Shown: positions 1 through 8,890 of the stretch, one piece after another
Numbering within the stretch: position 1 is the stretch's first letter
Layout of the letters: the number at the start of each line of letters is the position of its first letter
DNA from: Thermohalobaculum sp951813525
GTDB taxonomy: Bacteria > Pseudomonadota > Alphaproteobacteria > Rhodobacterales > Rhodobacteraceae
Assembly (NCBI GenBank): GCA_951813525.2
Contig: CATOTJ020000002.1
Span: 682,001 to 746,000 of the forward strand
DNA: 64,000 bases
Direction of reading: 5' to 3'
Position numbers and translations under genes: made by a program
Notes under the pieces: generated by a model
Databases searched by the model: none
What the model saw: the letters and a program-made list of their open reading frames with translations, nothing else
Told to the model about the DNA's origin: nothing

Positions 1-1
1 G

Positions 2-358
2 AACAACTACCTGTCCGCCTCCGGGCTGGCGGCAGCGTCCGAGGCGGTTCTTATCGGGCGACGTTTTGGTCTGGACCCCAACTTGATGGCCGATGTCTTC
101 AATGCCTCGACCGGGATGAACAACGCCACCAAGGTCAAGTTACGCCAGCACATAAACAACGGCGCCTTCGCCACCGGGTTTACCATGGGACTGATGCTGA
201 AGGACCTGACCCTTGGCCGCGATCTGGCCCAGGATCTTGGTGTACCGGCGCAAGGTCTGGGCGCGACCCAGGCGCTTTTCGAACGCGCCGTTGATGAACT
301 GGGTCCATCGGCCGACCATTCCGAAGTGATCAAAATCCTGGACCCTGACAATCCCTGA
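2..358 (+). CDS. NAD-binding oxidoreductase of the 3-hydroxyisobutyrate/6-phosphogluconate dehydrogenase superfamily, C-terminal part
   Basis: The gene is cut by the window edge; only the last 118 residues are visible, read in frame from base 2. The visible part matches the all-helical C-terminal domain of beta-hydroxyacid dehydrogenases: it opens with NNYLSASGLAAASEAV, the helix that follows the catalytic lysine in this family, and contains GFTMGLMLKDLTLG, a conserved signature region. The N-terminal Rossmann domain and the catalytic lysine lie outside the window, so the substrate (3-hydroxyisobutyrate, tartronate semialdehyde or a similar acid) cannot be decided. The stop codon sits in a tandem 10-bp repeat. 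Confidence 0.85.
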   Translation, partial: NNYLSASGLAAASEAVLIGRRFGLDPNLMADVFNASTGMNNATKVKLRQHINNGAFATGFTMGLMLKDLTLGRDLAQDLGVPAQGLGATQALFERAVDELGPSADHSEVIKILDPDNP

Positions 359-446
359 CAATCCCTGAGCAAGGCCGCACCTTACCGGTCGCACCAGAAT
401 GCCTGCGCTGATATCCTAACCCCAAGCAGGCAGCGCGGGGCATCCG

Positions 447-1748
447 ATGAGTACATTTACCGATATCCTGTCCTCGGTCTTTGACCGCGGTGCACGGCTG
501 ATCGACTGGAAACCGCGCGACGGCGAGGGCGCGCTGGAAGAGTTGGCGGCCGCGCTGATGTCATCGCGCGGCGAGGCATCGGGCGTCGCCCTGGCCGGTG
601 AGTTTCTGAGCCGCTATTCCGCCTTGGACGGCCTTGAAAAACTGGCATTGTTCCAGCATCTGGCGACGGCCTACGATCCGGACCCCCAGCAGGTTCGCGA
701 TGCCGCTACCGCCTATGCCGATGATCCGTCGCAGGCCAATCTGCGCGCCTTCCGGGCGGTTGCTGACCCGCCCAGGCAGGAACTGTTTCGCCGACTGAAC
801 ATGGCACCGGGCGGGACCGCGTATCTTGTCGGGTTGCGCGCCGATCTCCGCTGGGCGATGCGCGATGATCGCGGCCTTGGCCGGGTCGACGACGATCTGC
901 GCCATCTGTTGGGTTCGTGGTTCAATCGCGGTTTCCTGGTTCTGCGCCCAATCGACTGGCAGACGCCAGCAGCGGTGCTGGAAAAAATCATCGCCTACGA
1001 GGCCGTCCACGAAATTGACAGTTGGGAGGAACTGCGCCGCCGGGTCGAACCGCCGGACCGGCGGTGTTTTGCGTTTTTTCATCCGGCAATGCCGCAAGAG
1101 CCGCTGATCTTTGTCGAGATCGCCCTGACCCGCGATATTCCGGGCTCCATTCAGGATTTGCTGAACCCGGACCGCGATATGCTGGACCCGGCCCGGGCGA
1201 AGACGGCGGTGTTCTATTCGATTTCGAACTGCCAGCCGGGGCTGGCGGGCGTCTCGTTTGGCGCCTTTCTGATCAAGCAGGTTGCCCGCGATCTGGCCGC
1301 GGAACTTTCGGCGGTCGAAACCTTTGTCACGCTGTCGCCCGTGCCGGGCCTGACCGCATGGGTGCGTGATCTGGCAAAACAGGAACCGGGTGGCGATGCC
1401 CCCCAGGTGATCGAGACCCTGAACCAACCGGGTTGGCAATCAGATCCGGCAAGTGTTGAGGCCATGCGCCCGCGCCTGACCACCCTGGCCGCAACCTATT
1501 TCCTGACTGAAAAGCGCAGTGACGGGCAGCCCTTAGACCCTGTAGCCCGTTTTCATCTGGGCAATGGCGCCGAACTGCACGCGATCAATTGGCTGGGCGA
1601 CGTGTCCGATCGCGGGATCGCGCAATCCGGCGGCATCATGGTCAACTATCACTATCGCTTGAACCGGATCGAGGCGAACCACGAAGCCTATGCCGATAAG
1701 GGCGAAGTCGCGGCAACCCGCTCGGTGCGGGCTATGCTAAAAGCGTAG
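447..1748 (+). CDS. malonyl-CoA decarboxylase
   Basis: A 433-residue protein that matches malonyl-CoA decarboxylase, which converts malonyl-CoA to acetyl-CoA and CO2. The N-terminal half (about 1-160) is the helical oligomerisation domain. The C-terminal half is the acetyltransferase-like catalytic domain, with CFAFFHPAMPQEPLIFVEIA, SISNCQPGLAGVSFG, and the family's C-terminal region carrying the catalytic His around YHYRLNRIEANHEAY. Length is usual for bacterial members. The next gene, in opposite orientation 17 bases away, is a malonyl-CoA synthetase. Together they would turn free malonate into acetyl-CoA, as in mat-type malonate operons, although here the two are convergent rather than co-transcribed. 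Confidence 0.93.
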   Translation: MSTFTDILSSVFDRGARLIDWKPRDGEGALEELAAALMSSRGEASGVALAGEFLSRYSALDGLEKLALFQHLATAYDPDPQQVRDAATAYADDPSQANLRAFRAVADPPRQELFRRLNMAPGGTAYLVGLRADLRWAMRDDRGLGRVDDDLRHLLGSWFNRGFLVLRPIDWQTPAAVLEKIIAYEAVHEIDSWEELRRRVEPPDRRCFAFFHPAMPQEPLIFVEIALTRDIPGSIQDLLNPDRDMLDPARAKTAVFYSISNCQPGLAGVSFGAFLIKQVARDLAAELSAVETFVTLSPVPGLTAWVRDLAKQEPGGDAPQVIETLNQPGWQSDPASVEAMRPRLTTLAATYFLTEKRSDGQPLDPVARFHLGNGAELHAINWLGDVSDRGIAQSGGIMVNYHYRLNRIEANHEAYADKGEVAATRSVRAMLKA

Positions 1749-1765
1749 GTCGCCTTCCCGCAGGC

Positions 1766-3307
1766 TCAGGCCCCTTGAAAAACGGTGCTGTGCTGATCGC
1801 GCAGCACGTTCTTTTGCACCTTGCCCATGGTGTTGCGCGGAAGTGCGTCCGCAAAAAAGACATGCTTTGGTTGTTTGAAGCGGGCGAGATCGGTCAGGTT
1901 GGCCAAGATATCGACTTCCGAGGGCGCCGCACCATCCGCCGGAACGACGACCGCGATCACGCCTTCGCCAAAATCCGGATGCGGCACACCGACGACGGCA
2001 CTTTCAAGGACGCCGGGCAGGTCATCGATCGCCTCTTCGATCTCTTTGGGATAAACATTGTACCCGCCGGAAATGATCAGATCTTTGGATCGCCCGACGA
2101 TGGACACATAGCCTGCATCGTCGATGCGCCCCAGATCACCGGTGATAAAAAACCCGTTCTCGCGCAGTTCCTCGGCGGTCTTTTCGGGCAGCCGCCAGTA
2201 TCCCTTGAAAACATTCGGCCCCCGCACCTCGATCATACCCACATCGCCGGTCGGCACCGATCGTCCGGTATCCGGATCGGTGATGCGCACATCCACATCC
2301 GGCAGGGGCGGGCCAACGGTGCCCGGATGGCGCGGGCCGTCATAGGGGTTCGAGGTGTTCATCTGCGTTTCGGTCATGCCGTAACGCTCCAGCACGACCT
2401 GCCCGGTGCGTTCCTGAAACCGGTCATGCGTTTCGACCAGCATTGGCGCTGAACCCGACACGAAAAGGCGCATGTGCTGGGTCAACTCGCGTGTGAAATC
2501 GGGATGATCCAACAGCCTTGTATAGAAGGTCGGCACACCCATCATCGACGTTGCATCCGGCACGGCCGCAATGACCTGATCGGCACTGAACCGGTTTTGC
2601 CAGATCATCTGGGCACCCGCGGCCAGAATTGTATTCGACGATGTAAAGAGGCCGTGGGTGTGAAAAATCGGCAGGGCATGGACCAGGACATCTTCGCCGG
2701 TAAAGCCCCACAGATCGCTCAACGTGACTGCATTGGAATAAAGGTTGCCATGTGTGGTCATCGCGCCCTTGGACCGTCCGGTCGTGCCGGACGTGTAAAG
2801 GATCGCCGCCAGATCGTTCTTGCCGCGCTCGACAGTCGTGAAGTTTGCCTGCGGCGGCACGGTGGCCAGAAAGGACCCAGCTTCATCCCCGGAAATGCCC
2901 TCGGCCCAAACGCCCAGCGTTTCCAACCGGGCACCGGCCTTATCGGCAACCGGCTTCAGAGCGGCTGCGTTTTTCGGCGAGCAGATGAAAACCCTGGGTT
3001 CAGCATCGGTCAGAAAGTACTCGATTTCTGCTGCCGTGTATCCGGTGTTCAACGGCAGAAAAACCCCGCCCGCACGCAAGGTTGCCAGATAAAGAAGAAA
3101 CGCCTCGATCGATTTGTCGACCTGGGCCGCGACCCGGTCGCCGGGCGCCAGACCCATTCCGGTCAGGGCCGATGCAAACCGCGCCGTGACCTCACCGACA
3201 TCACGGTATGAATAATGCCGCCCGTCTTCCAATCGGGCAAACCGCCGATCTGCCGGATCGGACGGAAAGCCTGCGGACAGCAATGTGTAAAGATTTTCGT
3301 CAGCCAT
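1766..3307 (-). CDS. matB: malonyl-CoA synthetase (AMP-forming acyl-CoA ligase)
   Basis: An acyl-CoA ligase of 513 residues that activates malonate with ATP and CoA. The ANL-family signatures are present: AAILYTSGTTGRSKGAM (phosphate loop), RYGMTETQMNTS (adenine/motif region), GFFITGDLGRIDDAGYVSIVGRSKD (hinge) and the C-terminal PRNTMGKVQKNVLR with the catalytic lysine. The overall sequence and the neighbouring malonyl-CoA decarboxylase point to the MatB subgroup. The ATG at 3307 was chosen because AGGA sits five bases upstream; the frame also extends to a GTG at 3328, but that codon has no ribosome-binding site. It faces the decarboxylase gene tail to tail. Confidence 0.9.
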   Translation of the reverse strand: MADENLYTLLSAGFPSDPADRRFARLEDGRHYSYRDVGEVTARFASALTGMGLAPGDRVAAQVDKSIEAFLLYLATLRAGGVFLPLNTGYTAAEIEYFLTDAEPRVFICSPKNAAALKPVADKAGARLETLGVWAEGISGDEAGSFLATVPPQANFTTVERGKNDLAAILYTSGTTGRSKGAMTTHGNLYSNAVTLSDLWGFTGEDVLVHALPIFHTHGLFTSSNTILAAGAQMIWQNRFSADQVIAAVPDATSMMGVPTFYTRLLDHPDFTRELTQHMRLFVSGSAPMLVETHDRFQERTGQVVLERYGMTETQMNTSNPYDGPRHPGTVGPPLPDVDVRITDPDTGRSVPTGDVGMIEVRGPNVFKGYWRLPEKTAEELRENGFFITGDLGRIDDAGYVSIVGRSKDLIISGGYNVYPKEIEEAIDDLPGVLESAVVGVPHPDFGEGVIAVVVPADGAAPSEVDILANLTDLARFKQPKHVFFADALPRNTMGKVQKNVLRDQHSTVFQGA

Positions 3308-3353
3308 CGTATTCCTGCTATTCGCCACTTACACCACCGGTCTTCGCGCCGTC

Positions 3354-6170
3354 CTAGCGGGCGTCGAGCGCCATCTCAAGCACCCGTGCGACATGGAGCG
3401 CTGTGCGCTGGGCACCATCGGCAATCTGATGGCGGCAAGATGTGCCATCAGCCACGATCAGATCGTCCGGATCCGCTGCCCGCACCGCCGGTAACAGCGC
3501 CAGTTCGCCCATGGCCCTGCTCGCCGCTTCGGTCTCAGCCTGATAACCGAAACTTCCGGCCATGCCGCAACACGAGGTTTCGATCAATTCAATCTCCAGT
3601 TCCGGTATCCTGCGCAGAACCGTCTCGACCGGTCCCATGATCGCCTCGGCTTTCTGGTGGCAGTGCCCGTGCAGCAGGGCGCGCCGGGGCAGCGCGCCCA
3701 GGTCCAGCGTCAGGTTGGCCAGAAGCTCCTCGAACATCAGAACCTTGCGGCCATTCTCGACGCTCCAGTTGTCGATCAGTCGCGGGGCTTCATCGCGAAA
3801 GGTCAGAACGCAGGACGGCTCCAGCCCCACGATCCGGCGACCCGCTGCCAGATGCGGGCGCAACATCTCGACCGCGCGCTCCATCTCGGCCCGCGCCTGC
3901 GCAATTTGCCCTGTCGCCAGATAGGTGCGGCCGCAACAGGGCGGGCGGGCCTGCACCGGGCTGGCGAAACCAACCTTCAGTCTGGCGGCCTCCAGAACGC
4001 GGACTGCGGCGCGCAGATTGGCAGGCTCGAAATAACGGTTGAACGTGTCAGGCAGCAATATGACATCTGGATCGCGGGGCTGATCGATCGGTTCGCGGAA
4101 CGGGCGGCGCCATTTCGGCAGCGGGCGAGAGGCTGCCAGCCCCAAAACCTTTTCAGACAGCCAGGCGGCCCCCGGGATCCGGTCGCGCAGGTTCATCGCC
4201 CACGGCACCAAACTGGCGCCCGGCGCATAGCGCGGCAGATCCCCCACCAGACGGTCGCGCCAACTCAAGCCATGGCGCGCGGCCCGGGCCGCCGCGGTTT
4301 CGATTTTCATCTTGGCCATGTCCACAGACATTGGGCATTCGCGCTTGCACGCCTTGCACCCGACGCACAGCTGCATTGTCTCGGCCATCTCGTCGCTGGC
4401 CAGCGCATCGGCGCCCAGTTGCCCGGTCAGGGCCAGGCGCAGCGTGTTCGCACGCCCGCGGGTAACGTCCCGCTCATCGCGCGTCGCGCGGTAAGACGGG
4501 CACATGGCCCCGCCCGACAGTTTCCGGCAGGCGCCGTTATTGTTGCACATCTCGACCGCGCCATGCAGACCGCCGGGCCAGTCCGACCAGTCAAAGGCCG
4601 GGCGCGTTCCATCATGGGCATAGCCCGGCGGATAGCGGAACAGTTTCCGGTCATCCATCTTTGGCGCGCGCACGATTTTGCCCGGGTTCAGCACACCGCC
4701 CGGATCGAACCGGTCCTTGATCTCTTCAAAACTGCGCACCATCCGGGCGCCGAACATTTTCGCATGGAACTCCGACCGCACGATCCCGTCGCCATGCTCG
4801 CCGGAATGCGAGCCGTTATAGTCCGCGACGATGTCAAAGCTTTCCTCGGCAATCGCCCGCAACTGGCTGGCGCCCAGGTCCTGTTTCAGGTTCAGAACCG
4901 GGCGCACATGCAGCAAACCGACCGAGGCATGGGCGTACCAGGTGCCGTCGGTTCCATGCTTGCGGAAAACTTCGGTCAATCGCTGTGTAAAGGGCGCCAG
5001 ATCCGACAGCGGAACGGCGCAGTCTTCCACGAAGGACACCGGTTTCCCGGCCTCCTTCATCGACATCATGATGTTCAGCCCCTGCGTTCGCACGCCCCAG
5101 ATCCGCGCCTGAAACGCCGGATCGACTGCTTCGATGACCGACCCGCCCAGCCCGGCGATCAGGTCACCCAGCGCGGCCAGACGGCACAGATTTTCGGCCT
5201 CGTCATCTTCAGCGAATTCGACCAGCAACAGCGCAGCCGGATCACCGCGGACAAATTCGTCGACGATCGGACGAAATTGCGGGATGTTGCGGCCCAACTG
5301 GATCATGTTGTGATCGACGAGCTCGACCGCCACCGGCCCCAATTCGACAATGTGCTGCGCCGCATCCATCGCCGCCCAGAACGTCGAAAAATGACAAACG
5401 CCCAACACTTTGCGGGTCAAAACCGGCGACAGGGCGATCTCGATCGTCTCTGAAATTGCCAGCGTGCCTTCGGACCCGATCAGGATATCCTGCAAGCGGG
5501 CCGGTCCGCTGCCCGGAACCAACGCATCGATATTGTACCCGCCGACCCGGCGCTGCACCTTGGGAAAGCGCGCCGCGATCTCGTCGGCCTCGCGCGTGCC
5601 CAGGGCCAGCATATCGCTGATAAGGGGGTCGTTGGCCTCCCTGTCGGCCGCCGCAAACCGGGCCCGTGATCCATCGGCCAACAGCCCGCTGATCGCAGTG
5701 ACATTGTCGCGCATCAGGCCGTATTTTATCGACCGGGAGCCGCAGGAATTGTTCGCCGCCATTCCGCCAATCGTTGCACGCGACGCGGTCGAGACATCGA
5801 CCGGAAACCACAGCCCGTGCGGGCGCAACACCCGGTTCAATTCGTCCAGCACAATACCCGGCTCGACCACCGCGCGGCGACCGGCGACATCCAACTCCAG
5901 AACCCGGCTCAGATGTTTCGAGAAATCGACCACCACGCCAGAGTTAACCGTCTGCCCGGCCTGCGATGTGCCGCCGCCGCGCGCCGTGACCGCCATCCCG
6001 GCGGACCGCGCCGCATCCAAGGTTGCCTCGACATCCGAGAAACGTTTCGGCACGACCACGCACGACGGCACGATCTGATAGATTGAGGCGTCCGTCGCAT
6101 ATCTGCCGCGGTCGAACTGGCCGGTCAGAACCTCTCCCTCGATCGCGCGGTGCAGCTCGTCCCAGTTCAT
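3354..6170 (-). CDS. FAD- and Fe-S-containing 2-hydroxyacid dehydrogenase (GlcD/GlcF-type fusion, YdiJ-like)
   Basis: A 938-residue fusion protein. Residues about 1-480 form an FAD-binding PCMH domain and the FAD oxidase C-terminal domain (TARGGGTSQAGQTVN and IGGMAANNSCGSRS are the flavin-binding segments). Residues about 540-660 hold ferredoxin-like clusters (CNNNGACRKLSGGAMCPSYR, then CVGCKACKRECPMS). The C-terminal part has two cysteine-rich CCG repeats (RPPCCGRTYLATG, ETSCCGMAGSFGYQ). This layout is that of membrane-associated D-lactate/D-2-hydroxyglutarate dehydrogenases such as E. coli YdiJ, which feed electrons to quinone. The exact substrate cannot be told. It is divergent from the aminotransferase at 6297, which leaves a 126-base promoter region between them. 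Confidence 0.9.
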   Translation of the reverse strand: MNWDELHRAIEGEVLTGQFDRGRYATDASIYQIVPSCVVVPKRFSDVEATLDAARSAGMAVTARGGGTSQAGQTVNSGVVVDFSKHLSRVLELDVAGRRAVVEPGIVLDELNRVLRPHGLWFPVDVSTASRATIGGMAANNSCGSRSIKYGLMRDNVTAISGLLADGSRARFAAADREANDPLISDMLALGTREADEIAARFPKVQRRVGGYNIDALVPGSGPARLQDILIGSEGTLAISETIEIALSPVLTRKVLGVCHFSTFWAAMDAAQHIVELGPVAVELVDHNMIQLGRNIPQFRPIVDEFVRGDPAALLLVEFAEDDEAENLCRLAALGDLIAGLGGSVIEAVDPAFQARIWGVRTQGLNIMMSMKEAGKPVSFVEDCAVPLSDLAPFTQRLTEVFRKHGTDGTWYAHASVGLLHVRPVLNLKQDLGASQLRAIAEESFDIVADYNGSHSGEHGDGIVRSEFHAKMFGARMVRSFEEIKDRFDPGGVLNPGKIVRAPKMDDRKLFRYPPGYAHDGTRPAFDWSDWPGGLHGAVEMCNNNGACRKLSGGAMCPSYRATRDERDVTRGRANTLRLALTGQLGADALASDEMAETMQLCVGCKACKRECPMSVDMAKMKIETAAARAARHGLSWRDRLVGDLPRYAPGASLVPWAMNLRDRIPGAAWLSEKVLGLAASRPLPKWRRPFREPIDQPRDPDVILLPDTFNRYFEPANLRAAVRVLEAARLKVGFASPVQARPPCCGRTYLATGQIAQARAEMERAVEMLRPHLAAGRRIVGLEPSCVLTFRDEAPRLIDNWSVENGRKVLMFEELLANLTLDLGALPRRALLHGHCHQKAEAIMGPVETVLRRIPELEIELIETSCCGMAGSFGYQAETEAASRAMGELALLPAVRAADPDDLIVADGTSCRHQIADGAQRTALHVARVLEMALDAR

Positions 6171-6296
6171 ATTGCTCTCGCCATATCCCGCCTGCCGGAA
6201 GCCGCTGCCATTGTGTTAACAGCCCTTTGCCTCGATAGAGGACGCAACCCACGACAACAACAGGTCGGGCTTCCGCCTGACGGATTGGAGGGCGCC

Positions 6297-7463
6297 ATGG
6301 CCGGCCGTCACTTTTTGCAAATCCCGGGACCGTCTGCGGTGCCGGACCGAATTCTGCGCGCGATCGATCAACAGGTGATCGACCATCGCGGGCCGGATTT
6401 TGCCGGTCTGGGAAAAAAGTGCCTGCACGGCATGAAGCGCATCTTTCAAACGTCGGGCGATGTGGTCATTTACCCCGCCTCCGGGACCGGTGCGTGGGAG
6501 GCGGCGCTGGTCAACACGATGTCCCCCGGCGACCGGGTCTTGATGTTCGAAACTGGGCATTTTGCGTTTCTCTGGCACAAGCTGGCGACCCGCATGGGGC
6601 TGGCGCCCGAAGTGATCGAAAGCGATTGGCGGGCCGGTGCCGACCCTGAACGGATCAATGCGGCGCTGCTCGAAGATGCCGGTCACACGATCAAGGCGGT
6701 GTGCGTGGTTCACAACGAAACCTCGACGGGCTGCACCAGCCGTATCGCCGACATTCGTCGGGCGATCGACGATGCCGGGCACCCGGCTCTTTTGATGGTC
6801 GATACCATTTCGGGGCTCGCCTCGGCCGATTTCCGCATGGACGACTGGGGCGTCGATGTCACCGTCTCGGGCAGTCAAAAGGGGCTGATGCTGCCGCCTG
6901 GCCTGTCGTTCAACGCCTTTTCGGCCAAGGCCAAAGTCGCCCATGCCAGCGCAACCTGCGCGAGGTCCTATTGGGATTGGTCGGACATGCTAGGGCCGAA
7001 CCAGTCAGGCTATTTCCCCTACACCAATGCCACGAACATGCTGTATGGGCTGGCCGAAGCTATCGACATGCTCGAGGAAGAAGGGCTGCAAAACGTCTTT
7101 GCCCGCCACCAGCGCCACGCCACGGCAACACGCATCGCGGTCCAGTCCTGGGGGCTGGAAACCCAGTGCCAGGATGAACGTGAACATTCCCCCGTCCTGA
7201 CAACCGTGCGCATGCCTGACGGCCATTCCGCCGACGCCTTTCGGGCGTCGGTTCTGGACCGGTTCGACATGTCGCTCGGCTCCGGCCTCAGCAAAATCGC
7301 CGACAAGGTCTTTCGCATCGGACATCTGGGCGATTTCAACGACCTGATGCTGATGGGAACCCTGTCCGGCGTCGAAATGGGCCTGGGCGTCGCAGGCGTC
7401 CCGCATCAAAAGGGCGGCGTCCAAGCGGCGATGAGTTATTTGGAGGGAGACCCGGCAGCGTAA
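6297..7463 (+). CDS. class V aminotransferase, serine-glyoxylate / alanine-glyoxylate type
   Basis: A 388-residue PLP enzyme of fold type I. It starts GRHFLQIPGPSAVPDRIL, which is typical of serine-glyoxylate aminotransferases; TSTGCTSRIADIRRAI and LLMVDTISGLASADFRMDDW give the PLP ring contacts, and the Schiff-base lysine is in SGSQKGLMLPPG. These enzymes transfer the amino group of serine or alanine to glyoxylate, in one-carbon assimilation or photorespiration-like routes. The ATG at 6297 follows GGAGGG by five bases, so it is preferred to upstream in-frame codons. A divergent FAD/Fe-S 2-hydroxyacid dehydrogenase next door would fit glyoxylate/2-oxoacid metabolism, but that link is inference. 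Confidence 0.88.
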   Translation: MAGRHFLQIPGPSAVPDRILRAIDQQVIDHRGPDFAGLGKKCLHGMKRIFQTSGDVVIYPASGTGAWEAALVNTMSPGDRVLMFETGHFAFLWHKLATRMGLAPEVIESDWRAGADPERINAALLEDAGHTIKAVCVVHNETSTGCTSRIADIRRAIDDAGHPALLMVDTISGLASADFRMDDWGVDVTVSGSQKGLMLPPGLSFNAFSAKAKVAHASATCARSYWDWSDMLGPNQSGYFPYTNATNMLYGLAEAIDMLEEEGLQNVFARHQRHATATRIAVQSWGLETQCQDEREHSPVLTTVRMPDGHSADAFRASVLDRFDMSLGSGLSKIADKVFRIGHLGDFNDLMLMGTLSGVEMGLGVAGVPHQKGGVQAAMSYLEGDPAA

Positions 7464-7610
7464 AAATGCCTGCCACGATTGATTGCGCACGACAATCGAG
7501 TATCCGCCCGGTGGCAACCGCCGGGCGTGCCCGGCTGCCCCAACGGGCGAACGTTTCGCACCCACCCGCGTCCGGTCGTTGCCCCTCTCAAACAAGATGG
7601 CTTCCTGAAT

Positions 7611-8060
7611 ATGACCTTCACCCCCGCCAACCCCGATTGGGAAACCGCAACCCGCGCCGGATTTGCCCGGCAGGGGATGATGCGCACAATGGGCCTCTCG
7701 ATCCTGCGCATCGCGCCGGGAGAGATTGACGAGGATATGGCCCTGAACCCTGATTTTGCCGAGGGCGGCGGTGGACTGCATGGCGGCGCTGTCACGGCGG
7801 GGCTGGACACCGTCTGCGCCTCGGCTGCACATACGCTGGTCGCGGCGGGCGACGGTGTTCTGACGGTTGAATTGAAGACCAGTTTCCTGCGTTATGCCTT
7901 GGCGCCGCGCTTTCGCTTCGAGGGCCGGGTCATCAAACCGGGTCGCAGCTTGATCTTTACCGAAGGAAAATGCTGGGCAATCGCCGATGACGGCGAAAAA
8001 CTGACGGCAACCATGGCTGCCACGATGATGGTGATGCCCGGCCGCAGGGCAGGAGAATGA
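7611..8060 (+). CDS. PaaI-type hotdog-fold thioesterase
   Basis: A 149-residue single hotdog domain. The region GGGGLHGGAVTAGLDTVCASAA corresponds to the HGG motif and catalytic helix of PaaI/YigI thioesterases, which hydrolyse acyl-CoA esters, and TVELKTSFLRYA is the following central strand. The ATG at 7611 was chosen because the homologous sequence begins there; the open frame continues upstream to about 7479 without family resemblance. Its stop codon overlaps the start of the next gene (ATGA), so the two are translationally coupled. With the downstream enoyl-CoA hydratase and CoA transferase it looks like part of an acyl-CoA catabolic set. Confidence 0.85.
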   Translation: MTFTPANPDWETATRAGFARQGMMRTMGLSILRIAPGEIDEDMALNPDFAEGGGGLHGGAVTAGLDTVCASAAHTLVAAGDGVLTVELKTSFLRYALAPRFRFEGRVIKPGRSLIFTEGKCWAIADDGEKLTATMAATMMVMPGRRAGE

Positions 8061-8821
8061 CGATGACCGAAGACCTGATCCATAAAACAGACGGGCAGAT
8101 CGCCCATGTCACCTTCAACCGTCCGGCTCAACGCAACGCGCTGACATTCGAGATGTATGAAGGGTTGGCCAGGATCTGCGATAATCCAGGCGATGTGCGT
8201 GCCATCGTCATCTCCGGGGCAGGGGGCGCCTTCGCCGCTGGCACCGACATGACGCAGTTCCGCGCGTTCGAGACACCCGAAGATGGCTGGGCCTATGAAG
8301 AAAACATGGACGCCATCATGGGCCGGATCGAGGGATGCCGTGTCCCGACAATCGCTGCGATCACCGGCGCCTGCACCGGCGGCGGCGCGGGGATTGCGGC
8401 CTGCTGCGATCTGCGGATCACTGACGACCGGTTGAAATTCGGGTTTCCGATCGCGCGGACGCTTGGCAATTGTTTGTCAATTTCGACATTGTCGCGGCTG
8501 TCGGGCCTGATGGGGCAGGCCAAGGTTCGAGAGATCATTTTCACCTCTCGCCTGATCGGCGCGGACGAGGCACTGTCCATGGGGCTGGTCACAGAAATTG
8601 CCGATGATCCGTTGGCCCGGGCCCGCGAATTGGCGGAAACCCTGACCGGTCATGCCCCGATTACCATGCGCGTGACCAAGGAAGGGCTGCGCCGCCTGCG
8701 CACCCAAGGCGCCGGGGCCGATGACAAGGATCTTGTCGAGGCCGCCTATATGAGCGAAGACTTTAAGGAAGGCATGGAAGCGTTCCTGGGCAAACGAAAG
8801 CCTGCGTTCAAGGGACGCTGA
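8057..8821 (+). CDS. enoyl-CoA hydratase/isomerase (crotonase) family protein
   Basis: A 254-residue crotonase-fold protein. The two oxyanion-hole segments are visible as GAGGAFAAGTDMTQF and ITGACTGGGAGIAACCDLRI, and FGFPIARTLGNCLS follows where the catalytic glutamates of true hydratases normally sit. The usual Glu pair is not obvious, so the reaction could be hydration, isomerisation, dehydration or decarboxylation of an acyl-CoA. It overlaps the upstream thioesterase by four bases; a second ATG two codons in is an alternative start. The family assignment is firm, the substrate is unknown. Confidence 0.88.
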   Translation: MTMTEDLIHKTDGQIAHVTFNRPAQRNALTFEMYEGLARICDNPGDVRAIVISGAGGAFAAGTDMTQFRAFETPEDGWAYEENMDAIMGRIEGCRVPTIAAITGACTGGGAGIAACCDLRITDDRLKFGFPIARTLGNCLSISTLSRLSGLMGQAKVREIIFTSRLIGADEALSMGLVTEIADDPLARARELAETLTGHAPITMRVTKEGLRRLRTQGAGADDKDLVEAAYMSEDFKEGMEAFLGKRKPAFKGR

Positions 8822-8890
8822 GATCGCCGCACGCGTAGGGCGGGCGTTGGCCCGCCGCCCTGACGGGCCAGTTGACAGACGGGGGGACAG

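Noticed and set aside
3657..5453. 598-codon plus-strand frame opposite the FAD/Fe-S dehydrogenase.
   Set aside because: Antisense shadow, low-complexity Arg/Gln-rich product; the minus-strand gene has all family motifs.
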